A stretch of 53,807 nucleotides of DNA from CBFGTV01 sp965652145 (GTDB lineage Bacteria > Bacillota > Clostridia > Peptostreptococcales > Natronincolaceae): contig CBFGTV010000016.1 of assembly GCA_965652145.1 (NCBI GenBank), forward strand, positions 1 to 53,807, written 5' to 3'. Below the pieces are notes generated by a model. The model worked only from the letters and a program-made list of their open reading frames with translations. It made no database searches and was not told the origin of the DNA. This document shows, in pieces, positions 41,652 through 51,063 of the stretch (positions are counted from its first letter, which is position 1; every line of letters starts with the position of its first letter). A program made the translations under genes and the position numbers.

Positions 41652-44513
41652 CTATAGTATAATTTGCTTATTTAGCTTGGTTGATTTAAGAAGTTTTTTT
41701 AAAAATTGACCTGTGTAGGATGCCTTAACCCTAACAATTTCTTCGGGTGTACCTGTGGCAACGATGGTTCCGCCATTGGCCCCCCCCTCTGGTCCTAAAT
41801 CGATTAAATAGTCGGCTGTTTTGATCACATCAAGGTTATGCTCAATCACCAGGACGCTGTTGCCTGTGTCTACCAGCTGCTGCAGCACGTCAATCAATCG
41901 ATGAATATCTTCAAAGTGCAGACCGGTGGTAGGCTCATCCAGGATATAAAGGGTTTTTCCCGTGCTTCGCTTGCTTAGCTCACTGGCCAGCTTAATTCTT
42001 TGGGCTTCACCTCCAGAAAGCTGAGTTGAGGGTTGCCCCAATTTGATATAGCCCAGCCCTACATCATAGAGGGTTTGCAGCTTCCTCTTAATTTTGGGCA
42101 GATTTTCAAAGAAGACCACTGCCTCCTCGACATTCATTTCTAATACATCAGAAATAGTTTTTCCCTTGTATTTTACATCCAGGGTTTCTCTGTTATAGCG
42201 TTTCCCCTTGCAGACCTCACAGGGTACATATACGTCGGGCAGGAAGTGCATTTCAATTTTGATAATACCATCGCCGCTGCAGGCTTCACAACGGCCTCCT
42301 TTAATATTAAAGCTAAAGCGCCCCTTTTGATAGCCCCGCATCTTAGCCTGGGGCACCTGGGCAAAGACTTCACGAATATCGTCAAAGACCCCGGTATAGG
42401 TGGCCGGATTCGATCGTGGCGTTCTGCCAATGGGGGATTGATCAATTTCTATAATCTTGTCAATATACTCAAGGCCCTTGATGGCTCGATGGTTTCCTGG
42501 TTTAGCCTTGGCCCTATTCAGTTCCTGGGCTATTTTTTTATAGAGTATTTCATTAATCAAGGTACTTTTTCCTGATCCCGATACCCCAGTAACACAGGTG
42601 AATACCCCCAGGGGAATTTCCACATCAATATTTTTTAAGTTATTTTCACAAGCCCCTTTAATTTCAATCCATTTTCCGTTGGGCTCTCTTCGTTTTTTAG
42701 GTACTTCAATTCCCTTTATACCGCTTAGATATTGGCCCGTGATGGAATCCTTAGTATTAATAATATCCTCCAGGGTACCCTCAGCAACCACATGGCCCCC
42801 ATGGATTCCTGCCCCGGGGCCTATGTCAATAATATGATCAGCCTCTCGGATGGTATCCTCATCATGCTCCACCACTATAACGGTATTTCCTATGTCGCTG
42901 AGCTTTCGCAGGGTTTTGATCAGCCTGTCGTTGTCCCGCTGGTGGAGCCCGATGCTGGGCTCGTCTAAAATATAGAGTACCCCCACCAGGCTGGAGCCAA
43001 TCTGGGTCGCCAGGCGAATCCGTTGAGCCTCCCCACCGGAAAGGGTTCCGGCTGTTCTGGATAGGGTTAAATAGTCCAGCCCCACATCCGTTAAGAAGTC
43101 TAATCTTCCCTTAATTTCCTTTAATATCTGTACGGCGATAAAGAGCTTCCTGTCATCCAGCTGAAGCTCATCAAAGTACTTTTTGGCTTCCCCAATAGAC
43201 ATTTCTGTTACTTCATGAATGTTTTTGCCGCCAACGGTAACCGCCAGAATTGTATCCTTTAACCTGGCTCCTTTACACAACTGGCACGGGCTTTCACTCA
43301 TATATTCCTCTATTTTTTCCTTCATATACTCTGAGGCAGTTTCCCGGTACCTTCGTTCCAGGTTGGGGATAACCCCTTCAAAAACCGACTCATAGGTTCT
43401 GGTGCCTCCATATTTGGACTCGTATTGAAAGGTAATTTTTTCATTGGCCGAGCCATAGAGCAATACCTGTATAAATTTATCGGGCAGATCCTTTAAGGGG
43501 GTATCTATATCTACCCCGAATTTTTGAGCCAAGGTCTCTACCATTTTAAAATAATAGGTATTGTCTGACGTTCCATTGGCTGATGTCCAGGGGGCCACGC
43601 CCCCCTGGCGAATGGTCAAATTAAGATCTGGCAGAACTAAATCCCGGTCAACCACCTTCTTATGACCAATTCCATTACATTCCGGGCAAGCTCCATAGGG
43701 GCTGTTGAAGGAAAACATACGGGGTGCCATTTCCTCGATACCAATGCCGTGCTCAGGGCATGCAAACTTGGTGGAAAATAAAATTTCTTCCTTTCCAATG
43801 ATATCAGCAATAATTGTTCCCTCTGTTAACTTCAGGGCCGTTTCAATGGAGTCGGCGATTCGCTGCTCGGAACCAGGCTTGATCACAATCCGATCAACTA
43901 CTACCTCAATATGATGCTTTTTGGTCTTAGCCAGCTTGATTTCTTCCTGTAAGTCCCTTACTTCTCCATCAATCCTTACCCTGACAAAGCCATCCTTTTT
44001 AATATCATCTAGTATCTTCTGATGCTCGCCCTTTTTTCCCCTGACCACCGGAGCCAAGAGCTGAAGCTTGGTGCCTTCATCAAATTCCATCAGCCTGTCA
44101 ACGATTTGCTCCACCGTCATTTGACTGATTTCAACACCGCAAACGGGACAGTGGGGTGTACCTACCCGGGCAAACAAGAGCCGCAGGTAATCATAGATTT
44201 CGGTTACGGTTCCCACGGTAGAACGGGGATTTTTGCTGGTAGTCTTTTGGTCAATGGATATGGCCGGGGAAAGGCCTTCAATATAATCAACATCGGGTTT
44301 TTCCATCTGACCCAGGAACTGCCTTGCATAGGAAGAAATACTTTCCATATAGCGTCGTTGCCCCTCGGCGTAGATAGTATCAAAGGCCAGGGATGATTTG
44401 CCTGAGCCTGATAATCCGGTTAATACTACTAATTTTTCTCTTGGAATTTCAACATTAATGTCCTTTAGGTTGTGCTCCCTTGCACCCTTTATAATAATTT
44501 TGTCTCGTGCCAC
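41652..44513 (-). CDS. uvrA: Excinuclease ABC subunit A
   Basis: A 953-residue DNA damage recognition ATPase with two ABC domains. It has two P-loops (GLSGSGKSSLAFDT and GVSGSGKSTLINE), two zinc-finger regions (CPVCG near 125 and CEACSGDGIIKIEMHF...CEVCKGKRYN), two signature motifs (LSGGEAQRI) and two LDEP Walker B motifs. The start is GTG, 5 nt after a GAGGTG box that lies within the last codons of uvrB; the two genes are separated by 2 nt. It is co-transcribed with uvrB from the LexA-controlled promoter. Confidence 0.98.
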   Translation of the reverse strand: MARDKIIIKGAREHNLKDINVEIPREKLVVLTGLSGSGKSSLAFDTIYAEGQRRYMESISSYARQFLGQMEKPDVDYIEGLSPAISIDQKTTSKNPRSTVGTVTEIYDYLRLLFARVGTPHCPVCGVEISQMTVEQIVDRLMEFDEGTKLQLLAPVVRGKKGEHQKILDDIKKDGFVRVRIDGEVRDLQEEIKLAKTKKHHIEVVVDRIVIKPGSEQRIADSIETALKLTEGTIIADIIGKEEILFSTKFACPEHGIGIEEMAPRMFSFNSPYGACPECNGIGHKKVVDRDLVLPDLNLTIRQGGVAPWTSANGTSDNTYYFKMVETLAQKFGVDIDTPLKDLPDKFIQVLLYGSANEKITFQYESKYGGTRTYESVFEGVIPNLERRYRETASEYMKEKIEEYMSESPCQLCKGARLKDTILAVTVGGKNIHEVTEMSIGEAKKYFDELQLDDRKLFIAVQILKEIKGRLDFLTDVGLDYLTLSRTAGTLSGGEAQRIRLATQIGSSLVGVLYILDEPSIGLHQRDNDRLIKTLRKLSDIGNTVIVVEHDEDTIREADHIIDIGPGAGIHGGHVVAEGTLEDIINTKDSITGQYLSGIKGIEVPKKRREPNGKWIEIKGACENNLKNIDVEIPLGVFTCVTGVSGSGKSTLINEILYKKIAQELNRAKAKPGNHRAIKGLEYIDKIIEIDQSPIGRTPRSNPATYTGVFDDIREVFAQVPQAKMRGYQKGRFSFNIKGGRCEACSGDGIIKIEMHFLPDVYVPCEVCKGKRYNRETLDVKYKGKTISDVLEMNVEEAVVFFENLPKIKRKLQTLYDVGLGYIKLGQPSTQLSGGEAQRIKLASELSKRSTGKTLYILDEPTTGLHFEDIHRLIDVLQQLVDTGNSVLVIEHNLDVIKTADYLIDLGPEGGANGGTIVATGTPEEIVRVKASYTGQFLKKLLKSTKLNKQIIL

Positions 44514-44515
44514 TT

Positions 44516-46507
44516 TTACACCTCTTTTATCTTAAGTTTTTCACGTTCGATTTCCTTGATTTTATCCCGAAGCTCTGCAGCCCTTTCAAATTGAAGGTTT
44601 TCAGCTGCCTCTATCATTTCCGCTTTCAGCTTCTCGATCACTGTCTGCCACTCTTGGGCTGTCATTTCTGACTTTTTAGGTATACTGTATTTTTCAGTCT
44701 CTTCAGCTGCAATAGTGGCCTCAATTACATTTCTAACCTTTTTCACCACTGATTTGGCTTCAATACCATGTTTTTTATTGTATTCACTTTGAAGGCTTCT
44801 TCTACGCTCTGTTTCGGATATAGCCCGTTTCATGGAATTGGTAATGATATCGGCATACATGATTACCTTTCCCTCTACATTCCTGGCGGCACGGCCTATG
44901 GTCTGGATTAAAGAGGTCTCTGATCGTAAGAAGCCCTCTTTGTCGGCATCTAAAATGGCCACCAGTGAAACCTCGGGCAGGTCAAGCCCCTCCCTCAGCA
45001 GATTAATTCCCACCAGTACATCAAATTCCCCCAGACGCAGGTCACGAATAATCTCCATCCGTTCTAAGGTATGGACATCGGAATGCAGATATCGTACTGC
45101 AATTTCCATATCCTTTAAATACTTGGTTAAATCCTCTGCCATTTTCTTCGTCAAGGTGGTCACCAACACCCGCTGCTGGGCGGCAATTCTCAGATTGATT
45201 TCTCCAACCAGATCGTCGATTTGTCCCTTTACGGGCCGAACCTCAACGATTGGGTCTAATAACCCTGTGGGCCGTATAATTTGCTCCACCACCGGGCCCT
45301 GTTTTTCTAATTCATAGGGTCCTGGTGTAGCACTGACATAGACGATTTGATTGACCAGGGATTCAAATTCTGGAAACTTCAATGGTCTATTGTCAAAGGC
45401 AGAGGGAAGCCTAAAGCCATACTCCACCAGGGTTTCCTTTCTGGCCCTGTCGCCGTTGTACATTGCTCTGACCTGGGGAATGGTCACATGGGATTCATCC
45501 ACGATGATCAAATAATCATCGGGAAAGTAATCCAGCAGGGTAAAGGGCCTGCTACCGGGGCTTCTGGCAGTTAGATGCCTGGAGTAGTTTTCTATTCCCT
45601 GGCAAAAGCCTACCTCCCTTAGCATTTCAATATCATACATGGTTCTTTGCTGGATTCGCTGGGCCTCCAGGAGCTTGTCTCTTTCCTGAAAATACTTTAC
45701 CCGCTCTTGCAGTTCCTTTTCTATATTGTGAATGGCCACCTCGATTTTATCGGCCCCGGTGGCATAGTGAGAGGCAGGGAAAATCGAAACATGATTCCGA
45801 AGTCCAATTATTTCTCCTGTTAGGGCATTTATCTCGGTAATGCGCTCAATCTCATCGCCAAAGAAATCAACCCGAATGGCATTTTCCGACGAGGAGGCGG
45901 GGAAGATTTCCACGACATCGCCCCTTACCCGAAAGGCACCCCTGACAAAATTAATATCGTTTCGCTCATACTGTATATCGACCAATTGTCTTAAAACCTG
46001 ATCACGATCCTTGTTCATTCCCGTTCGTAAAGAAACCAGCAGCTTTTTGTACTCTTCCGGATCTCCCAGGCCATAAATACAAGAGACACTGGCCACAATA
46101 ATAACATCCCGCCGCTCCAGCAGGGAAGAAGTGGCGGAGTGGCGCAATTTATCTATTTCATCATTAATGGAAGCATCCTTTTCAATATAAGTATCGGAAT
46201 GAACTACATAGGCCTCTGGCTGATAATAGTCGTAATAGCTGACAAAATATTCTACAGCATTATTAGGAAAGAACTCCTTAAATTCGCTGCATAGCTGGGC
46301 AGCCAGGGTTTTGTTATGGGCGATAACCAGGGTGGGCTTTTGCACATTTTGTATGACATTGGCCATGGTAAAGGTTTTACCTGAACCCGTTACTCCCAAC
46401 AGTGTTTGATGTTTATTCCCCTTCACAATGCTGTTGGTCAGGGCCTCTATGGCCTTGGGCTGGTCGCCTGTTGGCTGGTAATCTGACACAATTTCAAATT
46501 TATTCAT
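44516..46507 (-). CDS. uvrB: Excinuclease ABC subunit B
   Basis: A 663-residue helicase-like protein that verifies damage and hands DNA to UvrC. It has Walker A GVTGSGKTFTMA, the beta-hairpin region YYDYYQPEAYV, DESH (motif II), helicase motifs V-VI (GINLLREGLDLPEVSLVAILDADKEG; QTIGRAARN) and a C-terminal UVR domain (IEAAENLQFERAAELRDKI) that binds UvrC. It is first in the uvrB-uvrA run. A consensus promoter and LexA box lie about 150 nt upstream. Confidence 0.98.
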   Translation of the reverse strand: MNKFEIVSDYQPTGDQPKAIEALTNSIVKGNKHQTLLGVTGSGKTFTMANVIQNVQKPTLVIAHNKTLAAQLCSEFKEFFPNNAVEYFVSYYDYYQPEAYVVHSDTYIEKDASINDEIDKLRHSATSSLLERRDVIIVASVSCIYGLGDPEEYKKLLVSLRTGMNKDRDQVLRQLVDIQYERNDINFVRGAFRVRGDVVEIFPASSSENAIRVDFFGDEIERITEINALTGEIIGLRNHVSIFPASHYATGADKIEVAIHNIEKELQERVKYFQERDKLLEAQRIQQRTMYDIEMLREVGFCQGIENYSRHLTARSPGSRPFTLLDYFPDDYLIIVDESHVTIPQVRAMYNGDRARKETLVEYGFRLPSAFDNRPLKFPEFESLVNQIVYVSATPGPYELEKQGPVVEQIIRPTGLLDPIVEVRPVKGQIDDLVGEINLRIAAQQRVLVTTLTKKMAEDLTKYLKDMEIAVRYLHSDVHTLERMEIIRDLRLGEFDVLVGINLLREGLDLPEVSLVAILDADKEGFLRSETSLIQTIGRAARNVEGKVIMYADIITNSMKRAISETERRRSLQSEYNKKHGIEAKSVVKKVRNVIEATIAAEETEKYSIPKKSEMTAQEWQTVIEKLKAEMIEAAENLQFERAAELRDKIKEIEREKLKIKEV

Positions 46508-46647
46508 AAAAATAGCTCCTTATTGATTTTTCAATACTGCTTACTATTATATCATATTAGGTTAACATAATTAAGTCCAAATTATCAATTGATCTCTACT
46601 TCAACCTATCGATTGGAGCATGAAAATCATATCTAAATCCAATTTAA

Positions 46648-46659
46648 GAACGTATGTTC
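46648..46659. promoter_or_regulatory. LexA (SOS) box of uvrBA
   Basis: GAACGTATGTTC is a perfect match to the Gram-positive LexA consensus GAACNNNNGTTC. It lies immediately downstream of the -10 box, covering about +2 to +13, so LexA would block transcription of uvrB and uvrA until DNA damage. Confidence 0.88.
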
Positions 46660-46667
46660 TGAATTTA

Positions 46668-46696
46668 ATTATACCCCTGCTGTAAATTCTTGTCAA
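46668..46696 (-). promoter_or_regulatory. Consensus sigma-A promoter of uvrBA
   Basis: On the minus strand TTGACA (46696-46691) and TATAAT (46673-46668) are separated by 17 bp, a perfect consensus promoter. The LexA box follows directly. Confidence 0.9.
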
Positions 46697-46758
46697 CGTC
46701 CTTTTAATAAAAGTTTTCAAAAATATCTATCTTTCATAATACCCTTTTTTGTAAAGGT

Positions 46759-46783
46759 AAATCCCCATCAATGATGGGGATTT
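46759..46783 (-). terminator. Hairpin downstream of ctpA
   Basis: AAATCCCCATC and GATGGGGATTT form an 11-bp stem with a tiny loop, 12 nt after the ctpA stop. The T-rich tail is short on the minus strand. Confidence 0.65.
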
Positions 46784-46795
46784 AAGAGCCGAGCC

Positions 46796-48013
46796 TTACT
46801 GTAATTTTTCTTTAATGACCTCAATAGCTTTTTGTAATTGCAGGTCTTCGCTTTGTTCGATATTGGAGGCATTTGCTAATTCCTCCGGCAGCTCCACCAC
46901 TATATTGGGCTCAATGCCTGTACCATGGATATTAGTACCGTTAGGAGTAAAATATTGTGATACGGTATATTTAAAGCCTGTTCCGTCGGATAATGGCTTC
47001 ACCTGTTGAACCAGCCCCTTACCAAAGGTAGTGGTACCTACAATGGTTCCTTCTCCGCCGTCCTTTACAGCCCCTGCTAAGATTTCAGAGGCACTGGCAC
47101 TGCCCTTATTAACCAACAGCACTAGGGGATAATCTACCTTGCTTTTATTAGACCTTTCTTCCTCCCGCACGCCATGGCGATCCTCGGTATAGACAATTAC
47201 CTGTTCCCCCAGAAGGGTATCGGCAATTTCAATACACTGGTCCAGTAATCCTCCGGGATTATTCCTAAGATCCAATACTAAGCCTTTAATTCCCTTTTGC
47301 TCCAATTCCTTTAGGTGCTGCTTAAAATCTGCTGCCGTTTTCTCGTCAAAGGTAGAAATCCGGATATAGCCAATGTTGTCGTTGAGCACTTCAGATTTGA
47401 CAGTTTGTATTCTAATTTCTTCCCGCTTTATGTCAACATCAAAGGGTTCTGCCCTGCCTTCACGCTTAATACTTAGCACAACACTGCTTCCCGGCTCACC
47501 CTTCATTAATTCCACTGCATAATCCAGCTTATCAGCGGTTACAGCCTCTCCATTAACCGCTATAATTCTATCACCCGTTGTGATTCCTGCCCTTTCTCCT
47601 GGGGTATCTTCAATAGGTGATACTACCGTAACATATCCATCCTCTCCAGGCGTTACGATCACGCCAATCCCTCCGTAGCTGCCAGAGGTTCTAGTCATTA
47701 AATCATTAAACTCCTTTGCAGTCATATAATCTGTGTAGGGGTCACCTATACTGTCAAACATCCCTTCAATGGCCCCTTCGATCAGTGTTTCCTGATCAAG
47801 CTCTTGATAATAATTATTTAACAGGTAGTCGTTCAATTGAAAGAGCTTTCCATATTGGTTTTGTATATTTTGATAATACTGATAGGTATTCTCGGAAATA
47901 ATATATTTTTGATCCAGCTTAACGGCTATAAAATTCCCTACGGTTACATTTAAAATAGTGGTTAAAAGAACAATAGCGATTGCTCCAATTATTGCCTTTT
48001 TCTTACTGATCAT
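46796..48013 (-). CDS. ctpA: C-terminal processing protease (S41 family, CtpA-like)
   Basis: A 405-residue membrane-anchored serine protease. It has an N-terminal helix (KKKAIIGAIAIVLLTTILNV), a PDZ domain (SYGGIGVIVTPGEDGYVTVVSP...GDRIIAVNGE) and the S41 catalytic domain with KGSASASEILAGAVKD (Ser) and GTTTFGKGLVQ (Lys), forming the Ser-Lys dyad. Such enzymes trim periplasmic or exported proteins; relatives in spore formers act in signalling across the septum. The ATG at 48013 has GGGGAG 6 nt upstream. It lies upstream of uvrB but has its own hairpin, so it is probably a separate unit. Confidence 0.93.
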   Translation of the reverse strand: MISKKKAIIGAIAIVLLTTILNVTVGNFIAVKLDQKYIISENTYQYYQNIQNQYGKLFQLNDYLLNNYYQELDQETLIEGAIEGMFDSIGDPYTDYMTAKEFNDLMTRTSGSYGGIGVIVTPGEDGYVTVVSPIEDTPGERAGITTGDRIIAVNGEAVTADKLDYAVELMKGEPGSSVVLSIKREGRAEPFDVDIKREEIRIQTVKSEVLNDNIGYIRISTFDEKTAADFKQHLKELEQKGIKGLVLDLRNNPGGLLDQCIEIADTLLGEQVIVYTEDRHGVREEERSNKSKVDYPLVLLVNKGSASASEILAGAVKDGGEGTIVGTTTFGKGLVQQVKPLSDGTGFKYTVSQYFTPNGTNIHGTGIEPNIVVELPEELANASNIEQSEDLQLQKAIEVIKEKLQ

Positions 48014-48175
48014 TGTTTTCTCCCCTTTAGTCAATGGCATTTATTCTTCTATTGTATAACTTATTAGAATTTATTATACCATATGCATTCTTGTATTGAA
48101 AAAAAATTAATGGAATTAGTGAAAATTAACAATTACGCCGATTTTTATGGCTTAGATTACCATCTTAATATTAAA

Positions 48176-48214
48176 GACAAAAAAACAAAGGGCCTGAATT
48201 TTACCCTTTGTTTT
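48176..48214 (-). terminator. Terminator separated from the nitroreductase gene by a MITE
   Basis: AAAACAAAGGG and CCCTTTGTTTT form an 11-bp stem with an 11-nt loop, then TTTTTTTG on the minus strand. It is the only good terminator after the nitroreductase gene, but a 166-bp repeat element lies in between. Confidence 0.8.
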
Positions 48215-48229
48215 ATACGATACTTTATT

Positions 48230-48395
48230 TAGGGTGTGTCTGAAAACCCACTCAAGGGCATCTTTCACCGCTTTTTTGTCCCACGCAGCGTTGCTTTTCC
48301 TTGACGTACTCCTGGTATGCCTTCAAAAAAGCGCCTTGCTTGGAACTAAAATTCCAATAAAATCTGCACCCTTCGGAGTATTCAGACACACCCTA
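48230..48395. repeat. MITE-like element with 15-bp terminal inverted repeats
   Basis: TAGGGTGTGTCTGAA at 48230-48244 is perfectly inverted at 48381-48395. The 166-bp interior has no open frame. Terminal repeats of this GGGTGTGTCTGAA type recur in insertion sequences and miniature elements of clostridia, from memory. TA at each outer end could be a target duplication. It probably moves with a transposase encoded elsewhere. Confidence 0.72.
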
Positions 48396-48407
48396 ATCTA
48401 ATTTAAA

Positions 48408-49007
48408 TTATTTAAAGACCTTAATACGTTTATCAAGGGGCTCAAAGCTTTTATCTCCCGGCTCAGCAGTGGGCTTGCCAAAGGGCATTTGAGCAATCAA
48501 CTTCCAGGTCTCTGGAATTCCCCATTTTTTCTTAACCTCTTCATCTATTAACGGATTGTAATGCTGTAACGATGCTCCAAAGCCTTCACTGGTTAAAGCA
48601 GTCCACACTACGTATTGAATCATCCCTGTAGCATGCTGGGCCCAAATGGGGAAATTATCCTTATAAAGTGAGAATTTTTCCTGTAATCCTTTTATTATGC
48701 TTTCATCCTCAAAGAATAGTACCGTTCCGTAGCCATCCTTAAAGCTCTTCATTTTATCAGCAGTAGATTGGAAATTATCAGCTGGTACAATTTTTCTAAG
48801 GGTTTCTGTCGTAATATCCCAAAGCTGGTCATGATTTTCGCCCAGCAACACCACTACCCGTCCGCTCTGTGAATTAAATGCACTGGGTGTATGTTTTACA
48901 GCAAACTCTATGATTTCCAGCAGCCTTTCATCAGAAACCACCGTTTCTTTGCTGATTCCATAATAGGAACGCCTTTTTTCTACCGCATCATAAAAATTAA
49001 TTGACAT
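48408..49007 (-). CDS. Nitroreductase family protein
   Basis: A 199-residue FMN-dependent oxidoreductase of the nitroreductase superfamily. The N-terminal FYDAVEKRRSYY and the TPSAFNSQSGRVVVL segment bind FMN. The central IQYVVWTALTSEGFGASLQHYNP and the C-terminal IAQMPFGKPTAEPGDK complete the fold. The natural substrate is unknown. GGAGG is 7-8 nt before the ATG. A MITE-like element sits between its stop and its terminator. Confidence 0.92.
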   Translation of the reverse strand: MSINFYDAVEKRRSYYGISKETVVSDERLLEIIEFAVKHTPSAFNSQSGRVVVLLGENHDQLWDITTETLRKIVPADNFQSTADKMKSFKDGYGTVLFFEDESIIKGLQEKFSLYKDNFPIWAQHATGMIQYVVWTALTSEGFGASLQHYNPLIDEEVKKKWGIPETWKLIAQMPFGKPTAEPGDKSFEPLDKRIKVFK

Positions 49008-49274
49008 ATCTAAAAACCTCCGTTTCAGTAATATATTATTTTTCTATTCTTTACCCCTGGAGGTTTGAATTATTCATTTGTATAAAATTATTTTTATTTA
49101 TTCTTTTCGACAACCGCAACACTGATTTAATTCTATATCAGGATCAGGATATTTTAAAAAAATTGAAAAAAGTAATAAAAATTTATGGAAAAACATTAAA
49201 GAGAATACAAATTTTTCCGATAATTGTTATATAATATGAAAACAAAAATTTAAGCTGCAGGGGGTGTTATAATA

Positions 49275-49703
49275 ATGAAAATTTATGGCGGGTATCAGCC
49301 GACCTTTCAAACCTTTTCAAAGGAAATAAAGGGAAACAACAATGATGACCTGTACTTAGAAGCTGCAAAGAATGGCCTTGACAAAAATTCAAACATTTGG
49401 GATGAGATTGCTAAGGATTCTAATATTCGGAATGCTTCCTTTGAGGAGCTATGCAATATTTCAACTCAATTATATGAAGCTGAGGAGATTTCTTTACTTA
49501 CTCATTCTACTTTAACCTTTGATCCTGGCAGATGCACACTACTTACTAGGTCAGATATTAATTTGACTCCTACCGACGAAGATGGAAGGCGGAATTGGAT
49601 TGCAGAATATCAAGCAAGGGCTAACAGAGACCTTAAAATGGGAAATGTTGACGGTTATGTACAAAATAATGATATTCTTAAAATTTTAAATCGCCTCATT
49701 TAG
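49275..49703 (+). CDS. Conserved hypothetical protein
   Basis: A 142-residue soluble protein, no signal peptide or membrane segment. It has a variable N-terminus and a more regular C-terminal half: FEELCNISTQLYEAEEISLLTHSTLTFDP, then LTPTDEDGRRNWIAEYQARANRDLKMGN. The second block looks like a conserved motif of a Firmicute family without known role, possibly linked to flagellar or sporulation clusters, but I cannot name it. GGGGGTG lies about 9 nt before the ATG, a TATAAT box lies upstream and a terminator follows. Confidence 0.75.
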   Translation: MKIYGGYQPTFQTFSKEIKGNNNDDLYLEAAKNGLDKNSNIWDEIAKDSNIRNASFEELCNISTQLYEAEEISLLTHSTLTFDPGRCTLLTRSDINLTPTDEDGRRNWIAEYQARANRDLKMGNVDGYVQNNDILKILNRLI

Positions 49704-49718
49704 CTTCTGTGGTATGTA

Positions 49719-49748
49719 GAAAATCCCCTTTTACGGGGATTTTCATTT
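49719..49748. terminator. Bidirectional terminator between convergent genes
   Basis: GAAAATCCCC and GGGGATTTTC form a 10-bp stem with a 6-nt loop, with T-rich flanks. It serves 49275-49703 and the convergent gene at 49754. Confidence 0.78.
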
Positions 49749-49753
49749 AGTAT

Positions 49754-50314
49754 TTATTGTATATAGATGGAATCTGACATTGTATTCCAGGGGTAATTAG
49801 ATGAAGTATTTTGATAGCTGAAGTTTCCGCTTTCATAATTGCTGGCATCCCACCAGTAGAACCAACCATCAATAATACTGTCATTATCTAAATCGATAGC
49901 TTGATATTGGATTGAACTAAGTAATGTTCCATTCATTCTGGCAAACCGTTGATGACCATATCCTAATTCTACCGTTACGATATACATTTCTCCACCACCA
50001 TGATCTTGCACAGATCGAAGCTGATTATCTGAAAAATACTCATATTGAGGATAATTCGTTGAAATTGCTGCATAGACCTCCAGGTAAGTCAAAGGTGGCG
50101 CTGGTGCCATTGGCTGAACATCACCGTTAAGCTCGTATGCCGCCTGTTGCGCCTTTAGATCTTCTATTATTTTGATTACCTGATCATTAACTTCAATAGG
50201 TTCAAACAGTAAATCTGATGAATAGTCATTCTCAATGCTAACGGCAAAGGCACTCATGTTAAACATTGATACCATCAAGCAAATTACCAACACACTAAAT
50301 ACTTTTCTTTTCAT
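49754..50314 (-). CDS. Secreted protein of unknown function
   Basis: A 186-residue protein with a Sec signal peptide (KRK, hydrophobic core, likely cut after SAFA near residue 25). The mature part begins with an acidic helical segment (DDYSSDLLFEPIEVNDQVIKIIEDLKAQQ) and a proline patch (PMAPAPP). It ends in a compact beta-rich region full of aromatic residues (DGWFYWWDASNYESGNFSY). No family recognised. I use the ATG at 50314 with AAGGAGGAG upstream; a TTG 3 nt earlier is also possible. It may be a small extracellular or wall-binding protein. Confidence 0.75.
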   Translation of the reverse strand: MKRKVFSVLVICLMVSMFNMSAFAVSIENDYSSDLLFEPIEVNDQVIKIIEDLKAQQAAYELNGDVQPMAPAPPLTYLEVYAAISTNYPQYEYFSDNQLRSVQDHGGGEMYIVTVELGYGHQRFARMNGTLLSSIQYQAIDLDNDSIIDGWFYWWDASNYESGNFSYQNTSSNYPWNTMSDSIYIQ

Positions 50315-50689
50315 CAAAATCTCCTCCTTATTAATTAGGTATCTGTTGTTAAATATTTAACCAATCATTTTAAAGTTGATGCTCTAATTTCCATTGTACC
50401 GCCTCCTTTTCAATGATCATTTTACCATATTTGTATGTAAAATTTTGTAATTATTATGGGCTTGTACAAATTTTTATTTTGTTACTATTTTTGAAAATTC
50501 CAAATATATTAATATACTACACTTGTCAGAAGGAATTATTATGATTTTGATTTGAAAATAATCTTTACCTTGTTGAAGATGGAACAAATTATAAAAATAC
50601 TGTCATAATTTATTAAATGGAACAAATATTAAAGAAATTTTCGTTAAATAGTTAACTTATTTAATTTAGCTCTCTAATTTCTAAAAAAA
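50315..50689. other. AT-rich spacer without a gene
   Basis: It must hold the promoter of the secreted protein gene at 49754-50314. I see no other feature that can be supported. Confidence 0.4.
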
Positions 50690-50723
50690 TCACCCTGCAG
50701 TGCTTGAAGCAGAGTGATTAAAA
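50690..50723 (-). terminator. Terminator of the toxin/immunity remnant region
   Basis: AATCAC...CTGC and GCAG...GTGATT form a stem with two mismatched bases, followed by seven T on the minus strand. Between it and the immunity gene (51064) lie 340 bp without a supported gene. Confidence 0.65.
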
Positions 50724-51063
50724 TAATAAGCTGTATTACGTTTTAAATAATTTCATTTTTTTCAATTGCTCAACACTGCTGAAGGAGAGTAATCATTCAT
50801 ACACCGAAATAGTCAATACTTAAGTAAGGAATGCACTACATTTTAGAGATATTGATATTATCTTATCTCCCACCTGTCAAATGACATAGTGGGTAAATAA
50901 TTACCTACCTTCGTTCTCTCTCATTCAGGGTTAAAAATAATTATGGTTCGAATTTATAAAAGTGTCCTAGAAAAAAGTAGAATACTATGGTTTTAAATTT
51001 TAGTCTTAGTGATGATGTCAAAGGTGATTTAAAACTTACCTACCACATTGAATCGTTAGAGAA

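Noticed and set aside
49001..49234. 77-codon plus-strand frame upstream of 49275
   Set aside because: AT-driven low-complexity translation overlapping the nitroreductase start; looks like promoter DNA.
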